Shown here: positions 1 to 9,484 of the stretch, one piece after another
Layout: the number at the start of each line of letters is the position of its first letter
Numbering within the stretch: the first letter of the stretch is position 1
NCBI GenBank assembly: GCA_017484285.1
Contig: JAFUTH010000015.1
Location: 248,001-312,000, forward strand
From: Treponema sp.
GTDB lineage: Bacteria; Spirochaetota; Spirochaetia; Treponematales; Treponemataceae
DNA: 64,000 nucleotides
Reading direction: 5' to 3'
Notes under the pieces: generated by a model
Databases searched by the model: none
The model's input: the letters and a program-made list of their open reading frames with translations, nothing else
What the model was told of the DNA's origin: nothing
Translations under genes and position numbers: made by a program

Positions 1-99
1 TTCTGTATAGGGGGGGGGCAAGTAATTTTCTTATTGTTCTCCATATATCGAACTCATACCATTCTTCATCAGGCTGTTTCGAGTAATGGGGAATAATAA
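1..99. other. Leader region with G9 homopolymer upstream of the chemosensory operon
   Basis: No gene is visible in this stretch. It contains a run of nine G residues at 10-18 directly after a TGTATA-like hexamer, and an SD-like GGGGA at 89-93 placed 6-7 nt before the ATG at 100. Homopolymeric G tracts near promoters are known phase-variation sites in pathogenic treponemes; whether this one lies in a promoter cannot be told because the window begins here. Confidence 0.4.
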
Positions 100-2898
100 A
101 TGACGAAAGACGCATTTTATTCATTTTTCAAAACGATTCCGAAAGCCGAGCTTCACTTGCATTTGGAGGCGGTAATCAGCAAGGGAACGATTCGTCGCTT
201 TTATCTGAGAAGGCACCCCGAACTGACGAGCGAGCAGGCAGACGCGAAAATCCAAACGAATTTATTCTCCTATTCTGACTTGGACGGATTTATCAAGTCG
301 TTCATCGAAATTCAGAATTTGTACGATTCGCCCGCTGATTTTGACTATGTGTTCGCCGATTTGCGCGATTATCTTGTGCGGAACGGCATTGTGTATGCGG
401 AAGTCTTCGTGGCTCCGAGCGCATTCATTAAAAAGGGTTTTGCGTTTTCCGAATTGGTGGAGATTTTTCATCGCAATATCGAAAAGATTAAAAAAGAAAC
501 GGGAATCACGGTTCGGCTTTTAGTCGATGTGTCGCGCACATTCGGCGCGGAAAATGCGGAGCAGAATTTACAACTCGTGCTTGAAAACCGCTCATCTGAC
601 ATCATCGGAATCGGCTTGGGCGGCTCTGAGATAAAAGGTCCTGCAAATCTCTTCGGCGATGTGTTCAAAAAGGCTCGCGATAACGGGCTTGTAACGGTGG
701 CGCACGCGGGTGAGGATGTCGGCCCAGAATCCGTGTGGGATACGATTGACATTCTGCACGCTTCGAGAATCGGGCACGGCATTTCTTCTGTTCAAGACGA
801 ACGCCTCATGCAAACGCTCGCCGAGCGCAAAATCCCGCTTGAAATCTGCATTACGAGCAATGTGTTCACCAAACGCTATGTCAAACAGATTTCTTCGCAC
901 CCCGTACACACTTTCTTTGACAAGGGCATCATCATCACGCTGAATTCGGACGACCCGCTCTTTTTCGGCTCGGAACTTTTAAACGAATACTGGAACGCCT
1001 ACAGCGAACTCAAATTCAGCCTCGAAGAATTAAAGCAAATCGTGCAGAATTCATTCACCGCCTCGTTTATGACCGAATCTGAAAAGAAAAAGTTCCTTTC
1101 CGATGTGGATTCTGCGTGGAAAAAACACAAGGCAGAAACTACACAAAAACGCACACATACTGATTTCCGCAAGTTTTTTATGCAGGTCGCTGTGATTTTT
1201 ACGGTGGCGTTCGTTGTGGCAAGCGCGGTGGTGATTCGTATGTCTGCGCGGCGCACCTTTGAGCGCACTGCCAGTGAGGATTTGGCACAAGTTCAGCAGA
1301 ATATGATATTGCGCTTTGAGGAAGGCTTTAACGAACAGCTCTCTCTTGCACTCCAGATGGCGAAGTCACCGCTTATCGTGCGCTACTTTGAAAATCCTGC
1401 CGACACAACCCGCCGTGCCGATGCATTTGCGGAAGTGGCGGCGTATCAAGATTCGTTTTTAAGCAAATTGTCGTTCATGATTAACGATATTGATTTGCGC
1501 TATTACGCGAACGGCGAAGAACTCTATGTAATGGATAAAACCGCCCCTTCGAGTGCCTGGTATGTGGGCATTATGCAAACCAAAAAACCCTATGAGTTCA
1601 ATGTAGACTACGACATCGGGCTCAAGCAGACATTTTTGTGGCTCAATTGCGTGGTGCGGAATGCAGAGGGAGATTCACTTGGGCTTATCGGCACAGGCAT
1701 TCCGCTGACGGGCTTCATCGAAACAATGTATTCGCATTTGCCAAAAAATTGCACGATGTATTTATACAATACGGCTCTTGAAACAACTGGTTCGACAGAA
1801 CTCCGTCATATCGAAGAAAAAACGCCGATTACACAGGTTGTTCCCGCATTTGAAGGGCGCAACGCGGAACTTTTGGGCACAGAAAGCCGTTTCGTGTCAC
1901 GCGGTAAATTCGTGTACGCGATTTCGCCACTTGGTGACATCGGTTGGAACATTCTCTTATCGCGCGAGTATTCGACATCTGCATTTTTTACGGATGCGGC
2001 ACTTCCCTTTGCGGTGAGTTTGGTGCTGTTCGTGATTTTTGGCGGCGGTTTCCTTTTGTTTTTCCGCATTTATTCCCTTCGTTTGACTGGTCGCACAGCG
2101 GGCAGCACTTTGCGCGATGAAATTCAAAATCTTATGGTTTCCACAACGGAAAATTCCGCGACGAGCCAAGAGCAGAGCGCGGCGGTCAAAGAAATCGTCA
2201 TCACAATGGAAGACAACACGGCTCTAAGCGAAAACATCTCGCAGAAAATCAAGGATGTGGCAAGTGTGGCGGGAAAGACGCGTGGCAATGTGTCTGAGGG
2301 CATCGCGCTTCTTTCGGAGAATGTACAGCAAATGCGTGAGATTGCAAAAGCGAACGAACAGACAATCGAGGGCATTAAATCGCTCGGCGGAAAAATCGAA
2401 AATATCTGGGATATTGTCTCGCTCATCAATTCTGTCGCCGACCAAGCAAAAATCATCGCGTTCAACGCGGAACTGGAAGCGAGCAGCGCGGGCGAAGCGG
2501 GAAAGAATTTCCACATTGTTGCCTCTGAAATCCGCCGTCTTGCGGACGGCATTATCGACGGCACAAAGGAAATCAAGCAGCAGATTACCGAAATTCAAGA
2601 AAGCTCTGACAGGCTCATTTTGGCGAGCGAGAGCGGCACGGAGAAAATCAAGGCAGGCGTTACGGGAGCGCAAACGCTTTCCGCCCGATTCGACAGCATA
2701 CAAATGGCTTCGGACATCACGGCAGACAGCGCGGGCGACATCACCACGATTATCCAGCAGCAGGCTCAGGCAAGCGAGCAGATTCTTATCACGCTCAAAC
2801 AGATTGCCTTTGGTGTAGAAAACTTCTCGCAGGCAACGGAACAGATTTCCGCTTCGGTGGCAAAACTCGACACGATTGCTAGCGAGCTGAATAAATAA
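100..2898 (+). CDS. Adenosine deaminase fused to a methyl-accepting chemotaxis protein
   Basis: A single uninterrupted 932-codon frame. Residues about 10-342 are a full adenosine deaminase-type amidohydrolase: metal ligands H19 and H21 (AELHLHLEA), H202 and catalytic E205 in HAGED, H226 in RIGHG, and D284-D285 in NSDDP are all present, so deamination of adenosine or a related purine to inosine plus ammonia is predicted. A short basic linker leads into a membrane segment at about 357-379, an extracytoplasmic Cache-like domain of about 250 residues, a second membrane segment at about 632-657 and a cytoplasmic signalling domain to the C-terminus with the hairpin tip EASSAGEAGKNFHIV. There is no evident HAMP domain. 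Topology puts the deaminase in the cytoplasm. I see no SD-preceded start that would express the receptor alone. Two more receptors of the same type follow within 42 nt. The fusion could be natural or come from a lost stop codon. Confidence 0.88.
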   Translation: MTKDAFYSFFKTIPKAELHLHLEAVISKGTIRRFYLRRHPELTSEQADAKIQTNLFSYSDLDGFIKSFIEIQNLYDSPADFDYVFADLRDYLVRNGIVYAEVFVAPSAFIKKGFAFSELVEIFHRNIEKIKKETGITVRLLVDVSRTFGAENAEQNLQLVLENRSSDIIGIGLGGSEIKGPANLFGDVFKKARDNGLVTVAHAGEDVGPESVWDTIDILHASRIGHGISSVQDERLMQTLAERKIPLEICITSNVFTKRYVKQISSHPVHTFFDKGIIITLNSDDPLFFGSELLNEYWNAYSELKFSLEELKQIVQNSFTASFMTESEKKKFLSDVDSAWKKHKAETTQKRTHTDFRKFFMQVAVIFTVAFVVASAVVIRMSARRTFERTASEDLAQVQQNMILRFEEGFNEQLSLALQMAKSPLIVRYFENPADTTRRADAFAEVAAYQDSFLSKLSFMINDIDLRYYANGEELYVMDKTAPSSAWYVGIMQTKKPYEFNVDYDIGLKQTFLWLNCVVRNAEGDSLGLIGTGIPLTGFIETMYSHLPKNCTMYLYNTALETTGSTELRHIEEKTPITQVVPAFEGRNAELLGTESRFVSRGKFVYAISPLGDIGWNILLSREYSTSAFFTDAALPFAVSLVLFVIFGGGFLLFFRIYSLRLTGRTAGSTLRDEIQNLMVSTTENSATSQEQSAAVKEIVITMEDNTALSENISQKIKDVASVAGKTRGNVSEGIALLSENVQQMREIAKANEQTIEGIKSLGGKIENIWDIVSLINSVADQAKIIAFNAELEASSAGEAGKNFHIVASEIRRLADGIIDGTKEIKQQITEIQESSDRLILASESGTEKIKAGVTGAQTLSARFDSIQMASDITADSAGDITTIIQQQAQASEQILITLKQIAFGVENFSQATEQISASVAKLDTIASELNK

Positions 2899-2939
2899 AC
2901 AGCAGACTTAAAAGTCTTTGTTATAAAGGAGTTTCAAAC

Positions 2940-4733
2940 ATGAAGAAAAAACTCATTTCACTTTCGTTCAAGCAGATTTTGTTGATTGTGCTTCCGCTCG
3001 CAGTGGTCGCATCATTCACCTGCTTTTCGTTCACGAACATCATCAGTGACATCATTACTGCGGATACCACGCGCTACATTGCAAGTCAGGGCGACAAGGT
3101 TGAATACGAGGTGCGGCTGGCGTTCGAGCCGCCTATTTTTGCACTCAATACGGTTGCAGAGAATGTGAGTCGTCATTCTGCACGGTCGGACATCAACTCA
3201 GTTTTAAAAGCGACTGCATCTCAGTACCCACAGTGCGCGGCATTCTACTTTGGCACGGCACGAGCTATGTCAAACGGTGGCTATCAGATGACGAGCGATG
3301 ACTGGGAAGCCCCCAAAGGTTTTGAACACACTGAACGCCCGTGGTTTACAGGCGCAGTTTCTGCAAGCGGCGAGGTGTTTTCAGGCGAGCCGTACATGAA
3401 TTCACGGAATGGAAAAATGTGCATTTCATTTTCTCGTGCCATTTATGACAGTGATGACACTCTTATCGGCGTGGCGGGCTGTGACCTCGTGCTTGATAAA
3501 CTCTCTGAAATCTTAAGCGATTTGTACATTTCCCCGAACACAAAGACTTACATTGTTGACCAAAAAGGTCTCTACCTCACGAACGAAATCAGTTCTGCTA
3601 TTATGACTCGCTCCTATTTCGATGACGCCGAATTTGATACGCGCGTTCATAACGCCACGACGATGCTTGAGAACATTTCTCTGAACGCAATGGATGGAAT
3701 CGGGGAAGGCTTTGTTGAGAAAGGCATTTTCTACACATGGCGAAAAATTGCAAACGCGCCCTGGTTTATCATTATGCAAGGCCCGACTTCTGACTTTACA
3801 GGGTCATTCTCATTCTGGATGAAGGTCATTGCCGCCATTGTTACCGCGCTCATTTTAGGCTGTGTCGTTCTGAACGCTTATCTGCAAGAAAAAACGAACC
3901 GAAGAGAAGCGAAGGTCGGTGAACAGCTCATCACCGAAGTGCAGACCCTCGTTGTCGCCGCAAAGGAAAATGCCGCAACGAGCCAAGACCAGAGCGCGGC
4001 GGTCAAAGAAATCGTTGCCACGATGACGGACAACAACGCGCTTTCAGAAAATATTTCCAAAAAAATCACGGATGTTTCGAGCGTGGCGCAGAAAACGAGT
4101 TCCGATGTAAGCGACGGCGTGAGCTATCTTGCCGAGAATGTGCAGAAACTCCGCGAAATCGCCGATGCCAACACGCAGACAATCGAGGGAATCAAGGCAC
4201 TCGGTGGAAAAATCGAAAATATCTGGGACATCGTAACGCTCATCAACTCTGTCGCAGACCAAGCAAAAATCATCGCGTTCAACGCGGAACTGGAAGCGAG
4301 CAGCGCGGGCGAAGCGGGAAAGAATTTCCACATCGTTGCGACCGAAATCCGCCGCTTAGCAGACGGTATTATCGACGGCACAAAGGAAATCAAGGAGCGA
4401 ATCACAGAGATTCAGCAAAGCTCCGACAGACTTGTGCTTGCGAGCGAAAGTGGCACGGAAAAAATCAACGAGGGCGTTGCGGGCGCGGCTTCACTTTCCG
4501 AACGATTTGAGAGCATCAAGAACGCTTCTGAAGTGACAGCAACGAGCGCAAGCGACATCACCACGATTATTCAGCAGCAGTCAACGGCGAGCGAGCAGAT
4601 TTTGATTACGCTCAAACAGATTGCGGCGGGCGTAGAGAATTTCACGGCGGCAACGGAAAACATTTCAACCACGTCACAGAACCTCAAATCAATCGCCGAA
4701 GGCTTGAACACGCGTTCCGAAGAGCAGAGCTAG
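2940..4733 (+). CDS. Methyl-accepting chemotaxis protein with dCache sensor
   Basis: A 597-residue receptor with an SD (AAGGAG) 6-7 nt before the ATG. A first membrane segment at about 12-34 and a second at about 292-316 bracket a double-Cache periplasmic domain that contains the R-x-W-F ... P-Y ... G-C-D-L pattern of amino-acid-type dCache domains, although the usual Asp after PY is Asn here. The cytoplasmic part lacks a clear HAMP and ends in an MCP signalling hairpin whose tip (GEAGKNFHIV) matches the other receptors in this operon. No C-terminal CheR-tethering pentapeptide is present. It sits 41 nt after the deaminase-receptor fusion and is followed by a third receptor, so the three are likely co-transcribed and feed the CheW/CheA encoded downstream. 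Ligand unknown. Confidence 0.92.
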   Translation: MKKKLISLSFKQILLIVLPLAVVASFTCFSFTNIISDIITADTTRYIASQGDKVEYEVRLAFEPPIFALNTVAENVSRHSARSDINSVLKATASQYPQCAAFYFGTARAMSNGGYQMTSDDWEAPKGFEHTERPWFTGAVSASGEVFSGEPYMNSRNGKMCISFSRAIYDSDDTLIGVAGCDLVLDKLSEILSDLYISPNTKTYIVDQKGLYLTNEISSAIMTRSYFDDAEFDTRVHNATTMLENISLNAMDGIGEGFVEKGIFYTWRKIANAPWFIIMQGPTSDFTGSFSFWMKVIAAIVTALILGCVVLNAYLQEKTNRREAKVGEQLITEVQTLVVAAKENAATSQDQSAAVKEIVATMTDNNALSENISKKITDVSSVAQKTSSDVSDGVSYLAENVQKLREIADANTQTIEGIKALGGKIENIWDIVTLINSVADQAKIIAFNAELEASSAGEAGKNFHIVATEIRRLADGIIDGTKEIKERITEIQQSSDRLVLASESGTEKINEGVAGAASLSERFESIKNASEVTATSASDITTIIQQQSTASEQILITLKQIAAGVENFTAATENISTTSQNLKSIAEGLNTRSEEQS

Positions 4734-4771
4734 TAAGGGAAAGGCAAACAAAACTCGAGGAGGAGTAGTAT

Positions 4772-6538
4772 ATGATAAAATTCAATCTCAAAGAAATTTC
4801 GCCAAAAATGTTTGTGGGGAGCGTCATTCCTCCTGCTATCGTCGCGTTGTTTGCCTGCGCTGCTTTTTCGCTTGTAAACACAAGCATTGTCAAAAAAAAT
4901 GTAACGGCTGCCACACATGCCAGCATGTACAAGCTAAAGGGTGAAATTCAGGGCGTTTTGCAGCCAAACATGGATAAAATGAGCAACTGGCAGTCAATCG
5001 TTCAAGAAGTTCACGAAGAAAAGGCACTTTCGTGGGTTATGAAAGGAATCTCGAAAGATTTGGCAAGCGACACGATGTTTTATTATGCCACACGAATTTC
5101 CCGCTTCAAGAAAGATGGATTCTTTTTAAATAATGTCGGCTGGACTCCGAGCGATGACTGGGAGCCTTCAAGCCGTGACTGGTTCAAACGGGCAGTCGAA
5201 AACAACGGTCTTTTTACCTTTACTGAGCCGTACATTGACGATCGAACGGGAAAAACCTGCACAACTTTTTCACAGGCGGTCAAAAATTCTAACGGAACAC
5301 TGCTTGGAGTTGCTGGAATGGATGTAATGCTTGACGAACTCTCAGACTTTGTGCGCGCTTCATCAATTTCAAAAAACTCAAATGTATATATTCTTCTTTC
5401 GGACGGTCGCTATCTCACAAATCCAGACAGCGCAAAAATCATCAACGAAAACTATTTCACTCCTGAAAAAGAAAAAGAATTGCTTAAGGCTGGCTTTTCA
5501 AAAGAAGTATTATTGGATAAAAACGAAAAATCATTTATTTACGGCGATAACTTTTATGCAGTTATGCAAATTGGAACATCTCCGTGGTTTATTTTTGCAG
5601 AAGGACCAGTTTCAGATTTTAGCGAAGGCTTCAAGCGGAATATGATTTTCATCCTCGCGGTCATGCTTTTGCTTGGAGGGGCAAGTGCCTTAGTCAATGT
5701 GCAACTTATCGGCTCTTTGCGCGGAAAAGAAAGGCTTGTTGCCCAAAAACTTTCGGCGGAAATTCAAAATCTTGCCGTCTCTTCAAAAGAAAATGCGGCT
5801 ACATCGCAAGACCAAAGTGCTTCCGTAAAAGAAATCGTTGCCACTATGGAAGACAACACGGCGTTAAGCGAAAACATCTCGCAGAAAATCAACGGCGTAA
5901 CGCAAGTGGCTTCAAAAACAAATGAAGATGTTGCAGAGGGCGTTGCCTATCTCGAAGAAAATGTCAACCAACTCAAAGAAATCGCTTCTGCAAATCAAGA
6001 CACCATCGACGGAATCAAATCGCTCGGTGACAGAATCGAAAACATTTGGGATATTGTCTCGCTCATCAATTCTGTCGCAGACCAAGCGAAAATCATCGCG
6101 TTCAATGCGGAATTGGAAGCGAGCAGTGCGGGCGAAGCGGGAAAGAATTTCCACATCGTCGCAACCGAAATCCGCCGCTTAGCCGACGGAATCATTGACG
6201 GCACAAAGGAAATCAAGACGAAAATCACGGAAATTCAGCAAAGTTCGGATTCACTCATTCTTTTGAGCGAAAGCGGAACAGAAAAAATCCAAAAAGGTGT
6301 TCAGACGGCTTCTGCCCTTTCGGAGCGATTTACGAGCATCAAAAATGCGAGCGAAATCACGGCGGAAAGCTCTCAGGAAATCACCACAATCATACAGCAA
6401 CAGGCAATGGCAAGCGAGCAGATTTTAATCACGCTCAAACAAATTGCAAGCGGAACGGAAAGTTTCAGTGCGGCAACAGAAAATATCTCCGCCGCCTCTC
6501 AGCAATTAAAGAGCATCGCGGAGGATTTAAGTAAATGA
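4772..6538 (+). CDS. Methyl-accepting chemotaxis protein with dCache sensor
   Basis: A 588-residue receptor with a strong GAGGAGG SD before the ATG. Membrane segments lie at about 12-37 and 291-312. The dCache domain keeps the set associated with amino-acid binding: R-D-W-F, then E-P-Y-I-D-D, then G-M-D-V. This makes an amino-acid or amine ligand more likely than for the preceding receptor; it is an inference from family motifs only. The signalling domain (about 325-588) has the shared tip GEAGKNFHIV and no HAMP between membrane and signalling helices. Together with the two upstream receptors it shows high conservation of the signalling half and divergence of the sensor half, as expected from tandem duplication. 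Confidence 0.92.
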   Translation: MIKFNLKEISPKMFVGSVIPPAIVALFACAAFSLVNTSIVKKNVTAATHASMYKLKGEIQGVLQPNMDKMSNWQSIVQEVHEEKALSWVMKGISKDLASDTMFYYATRISRFKKDGFFLNNVGWTPSDDWEPSSRDWFKRAVENNGLFTFTEPYIDDRTGKTCTTFSQAVKNSNGTLLGVAGMDVMLDELSDFVRASSISKNSNVYILLSDGRYLTNPDSAKIINENYFTPEKEKELLKAGFSKEVLLDKNEKSFIYGDNFYAVMQIGTSPWFIFAEGPVSDFSEGFKRNMIFILAVMLLLGGASALVNVQLIGSLRGKERLVAQKLSAEIQNLAVSSKENAATSQDQSASVKEIVATMEDNTALSENISQKINGVTQVASKTNEDVAEGVAYLEENVNQLKEIASANQDTIDGIKSLGDRIENIWDIVSLINSVADQAKIIAFNAELEASSAGEAGKNFHIVATEIRRLADGIIDGTKEIKTKITEIQQSSDSLILLSESGTEKIQKGVQTASALSERFTSIKNASEITAESSQEITTIIQQQAMASEQILITLKQIASGTESFSAATENISAASQQLKSIAEDLSK

Positions 6539-6571
6539 AACCAATCAAAAAAATAATGGAGGTGAAGACGC

Positions 6572-7075
6572 ATGAATGAAGAAATAGTTGAAAAAATCGC
6601 AGAAAATACAGGAAGCGAGTCAGAGACAGCCGAAGAAAAGAAGCTTACGACATGGCTCATTTTCTCAATCGCAGAAAAAAAATATGCCGTCCGCTCGCGG
6701 GATGTGCTTGAAATTATCCGCGATGCTTCTGTCTACAAACTTCCCTTTATGCCACCGTACATCGAGGGGGTTATGAATCGCCGGGGCGACCCGTTCACGG
6801 TCATAAATCCCCGACAGCTGATTGGGGAAGACGACACCACGCCTCCAAAAGAGCCGCTCTTCTTAATCCTAAAGCGGGATGATGACCAGCTTTCAATCCA
6901 TATTTCCGACATTCTCTTTTTTACTGACATGGCAGAAAGCGACTTGAACTTGATTCCCGGTAACAACGAGGAAGGCTTTTTTATCGGAACGCTCGGATAT
7001 GGCGGAGAAGAAATTCCTGCCATGAACATGAACGCATTTGAGACACTCATAAGGAAAGACCTTGGATTCGCTTAA
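6572..7075 (+). CDS. cheW: CheW-type chemotaxis adaptor
   Basis: A 167-residue protein with SD GGAGG 8-9 nt before ATG. After an acidic N-terminal tail (about 1-25) the sequence follows the CheW fold: TTWLIFSIAEKKYAV, then VLEIIR, LPFMPPYIEGVMNRRG and the later INPRQLIG. CheW couples receptor tips to CheA in the inner-membrane-associated array. It lies 33 nt after the third receptor and overlaps the next gene by 14 nt, consistent with translational coupling. Confidence 0.9.
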   Translation: MNEEIVEKIAENTGSESETAEEKKLTTWLIFSIAEKKYAVRSRDVLEIIRDASVYKLPFMPPYIEGVMNRRGDPFTVINPRQLIGEDDTTPPKEPLFLILKRDDDQLSIHISDILFFTDMAESDLNLIPGNNEEGFFIGTLGYGGEEIPAMNMNAFETLIRKDLGFA

Positions 7076-7586
7076 TCATTTTACCTGTATTGCATACGAT
7101 ACCGTTGATTTTCTCATTCAGTCAAAGTCGGTTCTCTTTGGCGTGTTTCTTGATGTTGAAAAAAACGAAAAAAATATCGTCTTCAACAGAGAGACGCTTC
7201 CGCATATCCACATCGGAGAACTGCTTGAAAAGCAATTCAACTGTGCACGCACGGGGGACTGTAATGTCGTGCTCGTCATGCGGATTCAGGATTTCATAAA
7301 AGAAGTGCGGAAAGACATCATTAACTACACGAACACGGCGTTTCCTGCGAGCGGGAATTTTGCCCTTTCCGTGAACACTTCAATTTCAAGCAAAATCATC
7401 GATACTTCAAATCTGAGGCTTTTGCCACTCGGAATCCGAGACCAGCAGGCAAAGTGCGGCGTATCTGCAATCGGTTTTTCTTTGGGCGGAAAGAACGGGA
7501 CAATTTTGAGAAAACAGATTTTAATTTCACCCGATTACCTTCTCAAAAAATTCTTTTCCACAGGGCTTATAAAATCGAGTGAATGA
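7062..7586 (+). CDS. Divergent CheW-like protein of the chemosensory operon
   Basis: A 174-residue protein overlapping cheW by 14 nt and cheB's possible GTG start by 8 nt. The N-terminal third (FLIQSKSVLFGVFLDVE ... NRETLPHIHIGELLE) has the strand pattern and the LPxIxIGELL turn seen at the start of CheW domains, but the rest cannot be matched with confidence. The position between cheW and cheB argues for a role in the array or in adaptation. I do not recognise the family; a second adaptor specialised for one receptor is the simplest reading. No membrane segment or signal peptide. Confidence 0.65.
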   Translation: MDSLNHFTCIAYDTVDFLIQSKSVLFGVFLDVEKNEKNIVFNRETLPHIHIGELLEKQFNCARTGDCNVVLVMRIQDFIKEVRKDIINYTNTAFPASGNFALSVNTSISSKIIDTSNLRLLPLGIRDQQAKCGVSAIGFSLGGKNGTILRKQILISPDYLLKKFFSTGLIKSSE

Positions 7587-7599
7587 TGGAGCCGAAAAA

Positions 7600-8616
7600 A
7601 TGAAAATCATACTTGCTGATGATTCTGCTGTAGTCCGCGCGATTTTCGAGCAGAATCTTAAAAATTATCCGAATATTCACATCATTTCATCTGTCTCAAA
7701 CGGAAAACGGCTTGTTCAAGCGGCAAAAGAATCGCTTCCAGACGCGCTTGTTGCCGACAGCGATATGCCCGAAGTCGAAGGAAGCCAAACGCTCATTTTC
7801 CTTTCAAGAGAACTGGGCGTTCCTGTCGTTATTCTCACCGAGCAAAATGGGCAAAACGCACAAAAATTCTCAAATTCAGTGAGTTTTATCGAAAAGCCGC
7901 CTTTAAATTCGTATACAAAAGAATTTTTTGACTCTCTTGTCGAAAAATTAGCGAATCTCACGGAAAACCGTCCTAAAAAAGATTCATCTCATTCAGAACG
8001 GGCATTTTCTGGAAAAACCGCTGATTTTAAAATCCTGTGCTTGGGAGCCTCTACTGGCGGTCCTACGGCAGTGAGCGATGTCTTAAAGGGCCTGGGGAAC
8101 AATTTCCCGCTTCCGATTCTCTATGCCCAGCACATTGAAATCGGGGCTGACAAGGCGATGGCCCAGTGGTTCTGCTCGGTCTGCCCGAACATCAAAATAA
8201 AACTTGCAGAAGATGGCGAAGAAGCAAAAGCCGGCACGGTCTACATGGCTCCCGCCGACAAGCATCTTGTCATTGAATATGTAAAATCAAACGGAAATCC
8301 GGTTCTTTCTTTGAGCAACGAAGAGCCGGAACGATTTTTGCGCCCTGCCGTAAACAAACTGTTCCGCTCTGCATCAAAACTCTACGGCAAAAACTGCCTT
8401 GCCCTGCTCCTTACGGGAATGGGTCAGGACGGTGCGGAAGGCTGCAAAATGATTTTGGACAAAGGCGGCTACACTATCGTTGAAGACAAATCAACCTGTG
8501 TGGTGTTTGGAATGCCTCAGGCGGCGATTGAACTGGGCGGCGCAAAAGAAATCTTGCCTCGCCCAGAAATTCCAATTCGAGTGAATGAATTAGTGAGGAA
8601 AGATGGAACTGAATAA
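7600..8616 (+). CDS. cheB: Chemotaxis response regulator protein-glutamate methylesterase CheB
   Basis: A 338-residue CheB. The ATG at 7600 is preferred over the GTG at 7579 because GGAG lies 8 nt before it. The N-terminal receiver keeps D7-D8, phospho-acceptor D53 (VADSDMP), a Thr in ILTEQ and Lys in FIEKPP. The C-terminal methylesterase has the catalytic triad motifs ASTGGP (Ser), AQHI (His) and GMGQDGA (Asp). It removes methyl groups from, or deamidates, receptor glutamates when phosphorylated by CheA. The stop overlaps the cheR start by 14 nt, so adaptation enzymes are translationally coupled. Confidence 0.95.
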   Translation: MKIILADDSAVVRAIFEQNLKNYPNIHIISSVSNGKRLVQAAKESLPDALVADSDMPEVEGSQTLIFLSRELGVPVVILTEQNGQNAQKFSNSVSFIEKPPLNSYTKEFFDSLVEKLANLTENRPKKDSSHSERAFSGKTADFKILCLGASTGGPTAVSDVLKGLGNNFPLPILYAQHIEIGADKAMAQWFCSVCPNIKIKLAEDGEEAKAGTVYMAPADKHLVIEYVKSNGNPVLSLSNEEPERFLRPAVNKLFRSASKLYGKNCLALLLTGMGQDGAEGCKMILDKGGYTIVEDKSTCVVFGMPQAAIELGGAKEILPRPEIPIRVNELVRKDGTE

Positions 8617-9484
8617 TTTTTCGCTTTCACCAGAAGAACTTGCCTCATTCATTTCGTTTATTACGCTGCAAACAGGCATTATTCCGCGTGAAAGCCACAG
8701 AAGTGGCATAAAATCATTTATCGAAAAAACTCTCTCAGAAAGAGCGTCCACCGTAGCCGAATACAGAAAGCAGCTTGCCATAAATCCAACTCTTCTAACG
8801 GAGCTCATAAACGCAAGCACGGTAAACGAGACCTATTTTTTCCGCGAAGAAAAACAATTCCAGTTTTTAAAGGACAGCATTTTCCCGCAATGGAGACTTT
8901 TAAATCCTCATACGCCGCTCAGAGTCTGGAGCGCGGCATGCTCCTATGGCGAAGAAGCCTACTCAATCGCACTGCTCGCACAGCACTGTAATGTGGGCGT
9001 TCAGATTACGGCATCGGACATCAATTCAGAAGTTCTGGAGCACTGTAAAAACGGAGTGTTCTTGGACGGCTCAATCAGGCAGGTGGACGGCGTTTCCTTT
9101 AAGAATCTTCTTCTTCCCTATCAGCGACAAGACCGAAAAGTCGCATTTTCTCAGGAAATCAAAAACTCGATTCAAACGAGAAAAATCAACCTTGCGCAGA
9201 TTGACCTTCCGACGACCGAAGTATTTCTTCCCAAAAATCAGGACATTGTTTTTTTGCGGAATGTGTTCATCTATTTCAGCCCGGAGCTTCGCGCGAAAAT
9301 TTTGCGGACAATCGCAGAAAAATGCCTTGCAGAAAACGGAATTCTCTTCGTTTCCATGAGCGAAATTGCACAACTTGATTCTACGCTCATACCGCCCTCT
9401 CTTGAAAAAGTCATGGACGGAAGCGTGTTTTATTTTCATAAAAAATCCTCAAAGACAGGAGATGTGAATGGCAAAAATTTCTAG
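8603..9484 (+). CDS. cheR: Chemotaxis protein methyltransferase CheR
   Basis: A 293-residue SAM-dependent methyltransferase. Motifs in order: helical N-domain with NETYFFRE, SAM-binding WSAACSYGEEAYSIA, ASDIN, and FLRNVFIYF. It methylates glutamates of the receptors encoded upstream. SD TGAGGA is close to the ATG inside the end of cheB. The receptors here have no C-terminal docking pentapeptide, so CheR probably acts untethered. The last codons overlap the CheA start by 17 nt. Confidence 0.95.
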   Translation: MELNNFSLSPEELASFISFITLQTGIIPRESHRSGIKSFIEKTLSERASTVAEYRKQLAINPTLLTELINASTVNETYFFREEKQFQFLKDSIFPQWRLLNPHTPLRVWSAACSYGEEAYSIALLAQHCNVGVQITASDINSEVLEHCKNGVFLDGSIRQVDGVSFKNLLLPYQRQDRKVAFSQEIKNSIQTRKINLAQIDLPTTEVFLPKNQDIVFLRNVFIYFSPELRAKILRTIAEKCLAENGILFVSMSEIAQLDSTLIPPSLEKVMDGSVFYFHKKSSKTGDVNGKNF

